NCBI GenBank assembly: GCA_023627715.1
Contig: JAMAHW010000014.1
Location: forward strand, 372,001-436,000
Length of the DNA stretch: 64,000 bases
Direction: 5' to 3'
DNA from: Periconia sp. R9002
Lineage: Eukaryota > Ascomycota > Dothideomycetes > Pleosporales > Periconiaceae
In this document: positions 23,939 through 35,238 of the stretch, in pieces
Position numbering within the stretch: position 1 is the stretch's first letter
How the letters are laid out: every line of letters starts with the position of its first letter
The notes under the pieces: generated by a model
Told to the model about the DNA's origin: nothing
The model's input: only the letters and a program-made list of their open reading frames with translations
Database searches by the model: none
Translations under genes and position numbers: made by a program

Positions 23939-26530
23939 ATGATACCACGGAAGAGGAAACAGCGAGCGGTGCTTTCCTGTAACGACTGCCGACGCCGAAA
24001 ATTGAGCTGCAATCGAGAGTTGCCCTGCAGTAGATGCATTCGTGGTGAAATTGCGGACAGCTGTTCCTATAGAAACGATGCGCATATTGAAGAAAAGCAA
24101 GATGAGAATCGTGTGCGTGAACTATCGCAGGCTTTTTCGAACCAGTCCACCATCGTAACGGATCAGGCAGGTATGTTTATGTGCGTGACTTCCCTATACA
24201 ACACGCGCTTGCTGAATCATTACCGCTACATATAGATGGCCCAGAAAGACAGAACCCTGAACCTTCAGAACCTACTATAGCTTCTGCTTCTACAGCTCCC
24301 GATAGCCTAGCGGAGCCTAGGACTCAACACTTGGAACGCCGAATTGCCACACTTGAAGCTGCTCTACAGGCATTGAAACATGAGCTTGAAGAATCACCAC
24401 AGCCTGATCCGGTTGGTAATGCCACTTTCACGATATCGAGCGGCTTCTTCAAAGGTCGCAGCTACCGAACGTTCTACTATGGACCAACTAACCCAATGTT
24501 TGTGCCATCGCACTTCCCCGATCTACGACCCTTCATGAATCGGATATACATAGATTCCACACTGTCCCGGCTACGACAAGATATGAGAGGGTCCGAAAAG
24601 CGTCTTCGAGCAGTCCAGTCAACAGGTACTCGTGTATTTTTCATTCCTAATCTGCGGAGTACGTTGCCAAATCGGACTGTAGTGGATAAAATGGTAAGAA
24701 CATACTTCGACACCTTTGAACGCACGAGTCGTATCCTCCACGCTCCTACATTTTGGGAGGAGTACAAAACTTATTGGGACACTCCATCATCTCACACGAC
24801 ACCGTATTCGGACATGGATGCCATCATCCTTGCCATCTTAGCATGCACACTATGTACCTCGACACACGAGACGACGCGTTACGATGCCTACGGCTCCACA
24901 TTTCGGGGGAAAGCTATTTTCTGGATCAGGGTCTGTGAAGCTTGGCTGAACCATCAGAGTCAGAAGCATAGGAGCCTTGCAAGCTTGCAAGTACAATTTC
25001 TCCGCATCTTGGCTCTTTCTACTGCCTCCTCGAAGACGAAAATGTACTATACGGAAGTACAAAACCTCGTGACTTACATGCGTTCAATTGGTATGCATAG
25101 GGATCCTGAGATGCTGGGAAGGGGTCGTTGTTCAGTATTCGAGGGAGAAATGAGGCGTAGGCTGTGGGCGACGGCTGTAGAGCTGGAACTCCAGGCTTCA
25201 ATTGATAAAGGCATCCCTTCAGTTCTATCCAGCACAAAGTAAGTTTGGTGCAGGTCACACGCCTAATTGTATGTTTTCACTAACTTCGCGTCTGTTCTAT
25301 CGAGTCATGATTGCAATCCGCCACGAAACATCAACGACTCTGAGCTGTTTCCTTCAATGGAGCACTTGCCTCCTTCGCACCTTCCTACCACCTACACATC
25401 AACCTCTTACCTCTTCCATGCCTCACAGTCCCTTCCCCTGCGCATAAGAATGTGCACTCAGACCAACAACCTCGACTCACACAATCCGCCCCCCGCTGAA
25501 AAACAAAAAGATGAGTACGAACTCCAGAAAGCCATCTCCCTCCTCCCACGATGGATCGAACCCCACACACTCCAAGTCTCAATTCTTCTCGACCTTCAAC
25601 TCCGCCAATGGCTATTGCATCTTTACAAAGATGAAATTTTGTATTTAGCTACAGCAAAGAGCGGCCATTTGCACCGAAACCACCCCTCAACACGCTATGC
25701 CCTCGTCACAACTCTCGAAGCGGCCTCGTCCTGCATATCCTCTCACATGCGCCTGATGGAGTCCGAAAACTTTTCCCTTTGCCTCACACGCTCCGACTAT
25801 CTCACTGCTGCGTTCCTGATCTGCCACATTGCGTACTACGCAAGCGTTTCCAACGACATGATGATCAGCCGATTAGCGCACTCTCTATTTGCGACTTCTA
25901 CAGACGCGGCGTTGAGATTACTCGAAGAGCGCTGCATGCGGCCCGGGCGTGGGAATCACAAATATTGGTTTCTGAGTGCGGCTTGTAGCCTAGCGGGGAT
26001 GCAGTGGGAGAATGAGGAGGAGAGGAGGAGCGCAGTGGAGAGACTGGCTTGCGAGAGGGTGTGTAAACTCTTGTATAAAGAGCTGGCAGCGAGGGAAGAC
26101 GACAATGAGAACCACGATGGGAAGGAGCCGCGAATGGGGGCGAAAGGGGTCAATGAGGTATGTTCACTCTTATCGATCTCAGCATCTCCTGTCACCCTCT
26201 CTTCTTCATTCCCCGCCCCCAGTTTTAGCCAAAGTAGGAGAAAAAAAGAAATTGTAGCTCTTATCCTAATCCACACAGATAATCCTCTTCTCCTCCATGA
26301 CCGCCACTACCACCTCCTCTGCTCCCCTTACCAGCATGGTAGTTCCTGTGTCAGACCAACAGCCCCTTGAAAACCCTTCATCCTTCCCACATCAGCATTC
26401 CGCGTCTGCGTTCGCTCCGTTTCCCAATAGCAGCGGCGCAGAAGAGGCCTGGATGCTGAACGACATGTGGTTCATGGACGACCTTGGCGATGGATTTGTT
26501 GGGGGTGGAGGAGGCTTCGGGTTTATGTGA
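23939..26530 (+). CDS. Zn2Cys6 fungal-specific transcription factor
   Basis: Exons 23939..24170, 24236..25238, 25305..26157, 26279..26530; 779 aa. The DNA-binding cluster has Cys at 14, 17, 24, 30, 33 and 42 (CNDCRRRKLSC..), preceded by the basic PRKRKQR. A dimerisation coiled coil (LERRIATLEAALQALKHELEE) follows, then the fungal transcription factor middle domain (MVRTYFDTFERTSRILHAPTFW, YMRSIGMHRDPE, RRRLWATAVELELQASIDKGIPS). The last exon ends in an acidic and hydrophobic tail (AWMLNDMWFMDD) that may activate transcription. ATG 23939 is the first in frame. It diverges from an MFS exporter, so local control of that exporter is likely but unproven. Confidence 0.9.
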
Positions 26531-26944
26531 TCGATATTTTTTTTCCGGGTTGAGGAGCGTGAGGAGAGAGAGAAACCATTCGAGAAGGAAAAGATTGAAT
26601 CGGATGTCTCGATGAGTGGTGATAAACTCATGCATTGGATGATTTCATTCAAAACAAGTATGAACAGCTAAAAAGGTATCTAGTGCGCAAGATAGCAAAG
26701 CCTTCGCCAGGCTGTAATGCCAAACATCTTCTCTTTCCTTATTCCTCGCTTTTGCCGAGGCCATCTATGTCTTCCGAACACTCCATGTTCGCATCTTCTC
26801 GGGCACATTTTAATGTGGAGGCTAAAGAATTAGAGAGAATACTCGCACCGAGACTAGCTCGAGCTCCTCGTCTCTCGGCTTCTTCCCTGGACGGACACGA
26901 TCGTCCACAAGTCTTGACTTTCTCAACTCTCCCATCTATATTGT
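26531..26944. other. convergent 3' region
   Basis: 414 bp between the Zn2Cys6 and MARVEL stop codons. Nothing recognisable. Confidence 0.35.
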
Positions 26945-28172
26945 TCACCCGCTAAAGCTATAGCCTTGACCACCGTGCGGTTTCGGCGACGGTGGTGAGA
27001 CTGGCCCCACAGGGATCGGGATCGGGGCTCCCGGAGCGGCCGCTGTCGAATAACTGGTGGAGATCGTCGAAGATGCCGGCGGTGGAGGGGGCGGAGTCGG
27101 TGAAAATCCTTGCTGGGCATCGTGTCGGTAATCCTCGTAACCGCCAGGGCTCAGCACGCTCGCTGCATCGACGACTCCGTCATCGTACGCCGCATACCTC
27201 CCCACGCGCGGATCGTTGCCCCAGCTGAGCGGGCGGCCAGGATGGCGGCCATCCTCCGTGTCGGTACCATGTAGAAGAGCGTATTCGTCATCGGCCTGGT
27301 TACCGCCGTGCTCGGTGCGCCGATCGTCTTCGTCGTCGGAGTGATCGTGGGGCTGCATTTCCGTTGACCATGTAGGATCTTTGGCGCCGTTGCCCGTGAG
27401 GGACGGGTCGCCTGTAGTGTGGTATTCGGAATCCTTTTGGTTTTCGTAGGGGAGGATACCTTCTTTTCGGAACGAGTGGACGTAGTAGCCTGAAATCGCC
27501 GTTGTGATGACGAAGAAGATGCTGTAATTGATGTCAGGCATGTGTTTTTTTTCGTGTAAAGGAAGATGGGAATCAGGGAGTAAAACGTACAAGACAAAAG
27601 CTCCAATCCCCACTGTAGCGCGGGACAGAGTACACTTATCCTCGGGACCCCATTTGAATGTTGTGCAGTTTCTTTGTTCCGCTTTTTTCTCATTGGCACC
27701 ATCTATGATTCCCTGAGCGTTCCACATTGCGACAGACCAAAAGGCGGCAAGCCATAAAACTGAAGAGAAGTTATGTCAGCTTTTGTCTGCGGTCTACCAC
27801 GACCGCGGGCGACAAACCTGTATATAACCCATCCAAGGCAGCGAAAGCGTACGCGTTCGCAAATCGTTTTGCTCGACTCCACATGGGTACCATTATGAGA
27901 TATATAAGGGCGGGAATGGTCACAAAACACTGGAAGTACGACCGTTAGCCTTGCACGAGCGCCCTTCATCCGCGTGTTTTTTCCCTGCCTCCTTCCTGCC
28001 GCACCGCTCGAGGAAGACGTACCAACGCGAAATAATATCTTGTAGCTCCGCCGATTTCCCCATCTTTGGTCAATACAGCAATGGTTATACACGCCCCTAT
28101 GAAGATCAACAGCCCCTGGAAGACATGAGCCACCGTCTTGCACTTTTGCACATAAGAAGTGTTGATGCGCAT
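26945..28172 (-). CDS. MARVEL-like four-helix membrane protein
   Basis: Exons 28023..28172, 27818..27929, 27591..27759, 26945..27521; 335 aa. Four hydrophobic helices lie in the first half: VFQGLLIFIGACITIAVL, FVTIPALIYLIMV, LYTVLWLAAFWSVAMW, and FVLIFFVITTAISGYYV. Between helices 3 and 4 is a Cys-containing loop. A long cytosolic tail follows, rich in acidic, Gly, Ser and Pro residues, with a poly-Pro run and the end GGQGYSFSG. This is the common layout of ascomycete MARVEL-domain proteins, which have been linked to membrane subdomains and vesicle traffic. No enzyme motif. The frame shift at 27590/27521 is fully explained by the third intron. Confidence 0.8.
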
Positions 28173-29502
28173 TGTGGAGGCGGCGCGAACTGCGGTGGGA
28201 CGGGACGGGACGGGACGGGACGGTATCGCACGCTCTCGAGAGGTTTGCTTTGTAGGGGATTGCCGCGGTCCGGGCGTATGGCCGAGAGATTTATGTGTTT
28301 ACGAAATGGAGCTGATGAGAGGGAGGCGTGGGTTGTTCACGAGAGAAACGAGGTGTAACAGCTAAGCAGAGATTGTGTTAGCAAATGTTTATGTATGTGG
28401 GGACTAAATGTGTTCACGACAAGCAATCGTGCGAGGCCTCGCATGCTCGTGATTGGGAGAGTGAGGCGAAGGTGGAAAAGCTTATGGGTTGGTACGTACG
28501 TAATTCGCGAATGATGATGGATCGAGGCGGGCAGAACAAAACAAACCCAAAAGCAACGACAAGCAGGTATTAGAAGGATAGGCGGTGGGAGGAGAAGGTT
28601 GACTATGAAGAAAAGGACATGGCGTGGAAAATGCAAGTCAGGGAGGCTGAGCAGAAGCAGAGGTACAAGACGAAAACGATGAAGACGAGAAAGTACGACG
28701 CAACATGGTTCGCATCAACCGTCTCGGCCGGCACCCAAAAGGGTCGGGAGCAATGACAAGACACGGAGGTCAGGGCGTGGCCGATGATGTGGTCCTTGTC
28801 ATGTTCAGCTCCTGCTCGCTAGTGTCCTATCCTGCTACGATTAGCTAACCCCAAGAGGGGGCAAGTAAGCACAGCTGACACAGCAATCATCAATTCAGTA
28901 CATACATATATACATAACCCACAGCCCAACACTACAAGCGTTGCATTTGGCGTTGAGTCAATCACAAACATTGAATGGGTAAATAGTAAAAAACTGCACA
29001 CAGCATGCAGTCAAGTCCAAGTCTCTCTCTGCGGCTAACTCACTAACCACCTAATAATAGGCCATGGTGCCTTATTCCTTAGCGAGCGTGCCAGCCCTAG
29101 TACGGTATAGCATGGGTCCCACGTTCCTGGATCCAGAAACCCTTACGAAGCTAATAATCATTACTGTAAACCACTTCGAGCACAAATGTCATCGCAGTCA
29201 TCATCACCATCATCACCTATCTTCTGCTATCTGTAGATTGATTCCAAAACAATAAGCCCGCCAAAAACAAGTCAGCCTCAGGCAAACCTGTGAATAGCTT
29301 AGCCCGCTTCATTTCATCCTATACGAGGGCTTGCGCCACACTACACCACACCCCACCTCGGAACATCACGCTACAATCAACTTAGCCCCATGTCCAACCG
29401 CAGCCGCAACAAGATACTCCAAAACGAGCGACTATCTAGGTATCCCCAAAACAAAATCCCAACCGCAGCCAGGGAACAATGCCCAAACCGATAATCTCCA
29501 CC
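28173..29502. other. MARVEL gene promoter and C78-gene 3' region; no gene seen
   Basis: 1330 bp. It contains a short GGGAC tandem repeat next to the MARVEL start codon (listed separately). The rest holds no frame with family resemblance. Confidence 0.35.
28197..28223. repeat. GGGAC pentanucleotide tandem repeat
   Basis: Five copies of GGGAC plus GG, 25-51 bp upstream of the MARVEL start codon on its antisense strand (GTCCC in the sense direction). It probably lies in the 5' UTR or core promoter. Confidence 0.85.
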
Positions 29503-32500
29503 TCACACATCGCAAACACCATCCCTCTCCCTCTCCCATCCAAATATCCGAATGACTTGCTCTCTTCCACTCGCTCCGGTCTTTCCGTCTTCTTTTCCTA
29601 ACCACGCTTTTTCCACCATGTCAAAAGTCCCATTACCCCAACCTCCCTTTTCTGTCATGTCTTCAAACTTCAATGTCTCCTCCTCCACTTCTTCTGCTTC
29701 CTCCGCAACCTCCTCCGCACTCCTAAACAGCCTTCTGGCTGCTGCCCACTCGCCCTCGCGCCCAGCCCCACAGCCAAACGAGCATTTGCCTTTACCGCAA
29801 GGTCTCCAGAATCGGTATTCCGCTACTTGCGCTTCGCTGAGTGGCATCACCCCAAGCAGCCCGCTCTCCACGCTGCGGCTGGACGTGTACGAGAGCATGG
29901 TCCCATTGGGCGAAATGGGTGAACTGCCACACGTCTCAACTCCATCCGCAATCGGAACCATCTTGACGTCCGTGTTGATGTGTAGGGGATTAGGAGCAGC
30001 GGGCTTATGCATCTTTGGCAACGACGCCACACTGCACAAGGGCGAAGTAGGTGGTGTAGGTAGCACATCTATAGCCGTAACGGGTGCTGAGCTGTGCCAC
30101 AGAGATGTCGAGTTGACGTGTGGTGTAATATGGGATTGATGTGGAAGCGTCTGCTTGCTTGCCATGTTTCTCAGCATCGCTGTACGGGGACTGGCTAGAG
30201 TTGGAGAGCTCGCCGGGCTCGTGCTTAGAGTCGATGATTCCAAAGGCGGACTGGGTGGTGTGGCATTGGCAGGCGATGGAAAAAAGTGCTTGGCATTGCA
30301 GGTTGGTGATAGTGGAGTTGGGTAGCCAGGGTAACGCCGTCCGACGTCGGTCAGAATGGAGAGCTTCGTTTCTTGCATTGTATTTCCTGTACCCTCATGG
30401 GATGGAATGAATGTGCCAATATGATTAAAAAAAGGCACCATGCTAGAAGAGTAGCCATCAAAGATTGAAGATGTGGAAGCCACACCAGGAACTCCGCTAT
30501 GACGGACGACATGATAATTGATATCGATTGGTACTTGGGACGAATAATCGCCGGGTCGGTACAATGAGATTCTCGAAGAGTTGATTGCATTTACTCCATT
30601 AGATGCACCTTCACCCGTGATGCGACGAAGGGTTTGGGCAGTTTTGGGGTTAATCGGATCAGCACGGGCGAAGCGAGCGTCGTCCACTATCCAGAGACCC
30701 CCATATTGCTGCCACGGAAAGTTATGAAGGAAATGGTCCTCGGGGTACACATCGTATCCAAGAGTGCGAGACCGGAAAAAGACGTATAGGTAGCGGCATT
30801 CTGGGAACTGGCGTAGTACCTGCGAACACCAATTTAGCGGCTGATTTACAAGTTTACAAATGATGTGAGGAATAAAAAGTAGAAAGCAATATTAGTATGT
30901 TCTTGTGCCTCGGGAGTGTTTGCGGATGGATGAGAGACTAATATATGTCTGTGATAGGGATCGTGCTGCAATGTGACAGGTGTTTCATACATCCCAAGCA
31001 GGAAAAAGAGGTGGATGTGCAGAGAGCCTAAAGGCCTGTTAGCTTGCTTTTGTGGCCCTATGTACACGCATGCTTACAGAAGGATTTCGAAAGCAGCATG
31101 CTTCTTCAGCTGCTTAGCAACTCTGCGATAATTCCACATTACTTCTGGCCGTGGTGTTTTGATATTCTTACGACCGATCAGGCGATGCATCCCTGGGCTG
31201 GTGCTGTACATTGGATCGAACACCAAGATATTACGTGAACCGTCATGACGGCGCTCGAAACCGACGACAGTAACGGAGTGGCCTGGTTGTTGCAGGTAAA
31301 GGGGCGGGAGCAGAGTTTTGTAGACATTGGAATTGTCACTAGTAGCGGCTTGAGCAAAATATGTTTCGACGGCGGTAAGAAGGGCTTCGTGGGCTTCAAC
31401 GGAGCCGTCCCGGGCATCGCTGAACATCTCCACAGCACAATCAATTTGGGAGCTGAGGAATAGGGCTTGGGCCTAGAAGTGGATCAGCATTGAGCTCATT
31501 GTGAGGAGATACTTTTATTACCTCGGGTGTACCAATGTACTTTCTAGTGTCGCGGATACCACCAGTCTGTTGTCTCCCAATTTCGTTGATCCCCTTGTCC
31601 CATGCCTTTTCAATGAGATCTTGCAGTTTGAGCACTCCTGGTGTGCGACCCGGGAATTCCTCCACTCCCTGTGCTTTAGCACCTTGGATATAAGAGATGA
31701 GCATTTGAATGTTTCGGTAACCGCAGAATCCGCCTTCTTTTGGCGTCTTTCCGATGTGTAGGGTGGATGGGTGGCAATAGTAAGCTTCTTTGACGGAACG
31801 ATCTAGTGCTGATAGTTGAGCCAGAATAGGAATGATACCGGGCGTCTCGTTCTGCACCTTCTCCTGCTTGATGAGTCGCCCGTCACGTCCGATGCGGTTC
31901 ACCATGGTAATCTCGGGACCGGCGTCGAGTTGGTCGTGCAGCCAACGTGGCATGCGGTCCTCCCATGCGTGTGGACCGAGTTCATTGCGCTGTGATTGAT
32001 CAATATACAGCAAGAGTGTGCAAGTGGAGGATACTTACGCCAAGACGACAGGTGCTCATCGGAGGCTTGACCTTTTTGTCAGATTTGGAGAACGGGTTGA
32101 AGACGGCAATACTGCGTGACAGTGTACTCTTCTCACTGCTGGCAGTATCGCTCCTTGCTCGTTTCGAGTGCTTCTTCAATCTCCTTCTCCTGTCCCCATC
32201 TTGCCTCTGGGAAGTAGACAGGTCTGTGGAGGACATGGCTGGCGAACCGCCGGCGCTGCTGGCAGCAGAAGTAGAATGTTTAGAATGATAGCTTCTGGTG
32301 GAAGAATCGTCAAATGAATATCTTTCTCCGGCGTGGTATTCCAGGTGGTCGTTAAAGTCTTGTAGTGGGACAAGCTCGCAGCAGTCGGGTTCTGGACACA
32401 AGACGTGGTTTTCGTCCTCGCCTGTGGCACCTTCCTCCCTCGAATCGTGACCGCTCGATGAGGCGCGGCTAGTCAAAGATGGCGGGAGCGGCTCAGGGTC

Positions 32501-32629
32501 GTCCTCAATGATAAATGGTGAATCATCCGTATGCGTTTGCTCAAAGTGTAACTGTAAGACGTAGTCTCGTTCCGGTGGTACTGCGTAGCCACATATGGGG
32601 CACTCGAGGTTTTCCAGAGAGGTGGCCAT
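29503..32629 (-). CDS. zinc-finger C78 (UFSP/ZUFSP-type) peptidase with long C-terminal extension
   Basis: Exons 32039..32629, 31522..31989, 31078..31472, 30991..31027, 29503..30819; 935 aa. Two C2H2-type fingers at the N-terminus (CPICGYAVPPERDYVLQLHFEQTH, residues 10-33; CPEPDC..HLEYH, about 85-105) precede a peptidase C78 domain. Its Cys is in GGFCGYRN (about 285), His in GHSVTVVG (about 422) and Asp in VFDPMY (about 440). Such enzymes cleave UFM1 or Lys63-linked ubiquitin chains. A 37-nt exon (ending FPAWD) joins the domain in phase to a further 439-codon exon starting VLRQFPECRYLYVFFRSRTLGY, which is Ser/Pro-rich and has CGKGKCSFGCG near its end. The peptidase call is strong. That the last exon belongs to it rests on splice phase and on finding no ATG for a separate gene. 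Confidence 0.72.
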
Positions 32630-33872
32630 AATTTATTGCTGGGTGCGTTGGCTGTTTTCAGTGAAGTCTGTACTACCACCGAGCTTCCATCTACGTTTTG
32701 AAGGTGATTGCCGTCGCGTGCTCACAAACGGGCAGTCTGGCACACAGGTTCAGCTGGGGCAAGTCAGAGGACAAATGGGCGCTCAGGGCTTAGCATTCAG
32801 CATCATGTTTAGGAAAAACTTCTGGTATCGCAAGTTCGCCAGGCATAAATGAAGCATGGCACTCGCAAATGTCCGACAGTTGGCTATTTGTAGGGTTCAG
32901 CGAAGGTGAGAGGCGAGCGGCGGTCAAGTGAGATAGTTAGCTAGTGTGACACAGAGAACGCGTAGTCTAAGTCCATGGGCGCGTTATGTTTTGGCTCAGC
33001 CAATGACCGAACCGTGTATACTACATAAGCTATGCGTTAGACTTATCACTTGTCCAAAGACGCGATACGTAGAGCAAACATTTCAATGGGATGAGTTCAT
33101 CTGCCTTTCGCATCAAAAATCGCAGACTGCTCCTAGGAAGTCTAAATTCAAAACGGAGCGGACAAGGTTGCATTCCGAGGGACTTGGCAAAATACGCTGA
33201 TTGCCTGAAACGAGGAGTCAGCGCTCGACCTGCGTGGGCCTCCCTTTCACATCCCAAATTGGGTTATCAACATGCGGAATTGTTCTTGGTCTTCTTGACT
33301 GACGTCAAATGGTGCTGGGTGACTGCAGCACATACACAACCAAGATGCAACGCCAAGTTTGATCTGCATCATAACATATATTATACCATCTGTTACGTCA
33401 CAAAAACAGTCAAATCGTACTGTGTCATTGGCTTGAGACAGAGCTTCCCTCATAGCTAGTTGAAATAAAAAGATGAATAAGGGGGGTCGTGACCGCCTTG
33501 CCCAGGCGCGTGTGATGATCTGACGGCAGTGCATCCATCCCACCAGCCCCAGAGAGCGGACTCCGCCCCAAACTGTGGATCATTCTTGTAAAACACTGGA
33601 TATCCACTAGAGCAGATATCCAATGGCAATTACCCAATCCCCCATTCCGTTAGCGTATACCAAAATAGTCCCTCGAAATGATTTTTAGGGCTGTGGCTCA
33701 AGTTGTACGATGGAAAGCAACATAAATACTTGATTGTCTTGTGTAACCCCAAGGTGAACTTCATATTCAATCTACAATCGTCTCCGTCGTCACTCAACCG
33801 TCAATTTATTTAATACCAATCTGCCTGCCCACCAAATCATTTTTGGGACCCTTCAACATCGTCACTACCACA
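32630..33872. promoter_or_regulatory. divergent promoter C78 peptidase/small membrane protein
   Basis: 1243 bp. Several short frames overlap on both strands, the longest 122 codons, without family resemblance or usable splice links. No repeat or RNA gene recognised. Confidence 0.35.
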
Positions 33873-34481
33873 ATGGCCCGCCTCAGCTTGCAATCCACCA
33901 GCGACAAACGGTGGCAAGGCACCCAACGGCACTACTTCACCCTCTACACAATCAAGAATCTCCTCATCCTGCCCTTTGTCGGCCTCGTAATAGCCGAAAG
34001 CATTTCGTTGAGGAGATGGGGAGAAGAAAATCGTGCAAGCACCGACGGCGCAAGCTTGTAAGTAGAGAAACCGTACCTCCGCCTCATCGTCGCTTCCTCG
34101 GCCTTCCAGTAGCTAACTGACTCCAGTAAATATTGGGAGCGTATCGGCGCCGCTCTCATCCCAGACGTGGCCATCACCTTGGTCATCGTGCTTGGGATCT
34201 TGACGCAGAAATGGCACCCCATTGCTGCGCTTGTCACCTCCATCATATTGGCAGGCTTATGGTTATTCGTGGCTACTGCGAATGGCCTGGAAACGTCCTC
34301 GGGCGAAGTCATCTACTTTCGTGAGAGGAAGATTAGGGACAAGTGGGAGAGCATGTGCTACGCTGAGGTCGGATTCCAGAGCGCGATTGCCCTCATCTAT
34401 ATGATCATGATTGGGTTTGCGTCAAAGGGCATCCACGAGTGGAGGAAGGCAAGGAAGCACATGGTGTCTATCGCGGAGTAG
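33873..34481 (+). CDS. small four-helix membrane protein, unknown function
   Basis: Exons 33873..34057 and 34127..34481; 179 aa. The intron (34058..34126, branch gctaactg) splits a Phe codon. Hydrophobic helices are NLLILPFVGLVIAESI, IPDVAITLVIVLGILT, PIAALVTSIILAGLWLFVATA and VGFQSAIALIYMIMIGFASKG; the C-terminus is basic and cytosolic (HEWRKARKHM). The layout recalls small MARVEL-like or other uncharacterised tetraspan proteins of ascomycetes, but no diagnostic motif was recognised and I do not assign a function. Confidence 0.72.
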
Positions 34482-35238
34482 TCGAAGGTTGGACAGCTTT
34501 TTGTACCAAACGTCGCTTTTAGCATGACTTTTGTCAGTGTGCTGGCGTGCAGCTCGGCCTATACTTGTGTTTGGGTTCGTTAATGTCTAATGGGAAACCC
34601 TTGGCTCAGCATAGCTTTATTTCCAGACCGCTCATTATACTCCATCTACCATCTATCTGTGCCCATGCATCTACCGCCCGCTCCATTCACGCCTATGTAG
34701 CCAAACAATCTTTACAGCAAGAAAATATACATCAGCCCACTCCGTTCGTTAATAAAAAAACGCAATCATAACTGAAAAGAGGCGCTAACTGTTGTATTCC
34801 TTTCTCGCCGCTCGGCCATCTTCTAATCTTGCTCACTATTTGTAGATATACGACAAGGTCATATGCTACTCTCTGAGAAAATCGAAGGTTGGAAACCCAA
34901 GGCAGCAAAGAAGCGAAGGAAAACACAATGGCTGAAAGAAATGAAAGTAAAAGAAGAATTTTGACCCCACGCGTTACATAGCCAACGTCGTAATGTTAGA
35001 GGAAATGCACGCGCATGCGCATGACTAAGACGCCCTTTGATTCCACACGCGCCCGCTCATACTACCCACGGCGACGAGGGCAGCAACAAAGAGTTGTAAC
35101 AGAAATTAGAAAGACATTCAGGCATACACCTACTACAACTACAAGTGATCCCTATCTCGGTGGCCCTTGAGCCTCATTCTATTTCATGGGAGCATATGCA
35201 TTTTCGGATGATTCGACCAAAGCGAAGACGTCCGAATT
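34482..35238. other. convergent 3' region
   Basis: 757 bp between the small membrane protein and the myosin stop codon. Nothing recognisable. Confidence 0.35.

Noticed and set aside
30846..31067. 74-codon minus frame MYIGPQKQAN.. as a separate small gene
   Set aside because: It covers the two introns and 37-nt exon of the C78 gene; splice signals and phase explain the region better.
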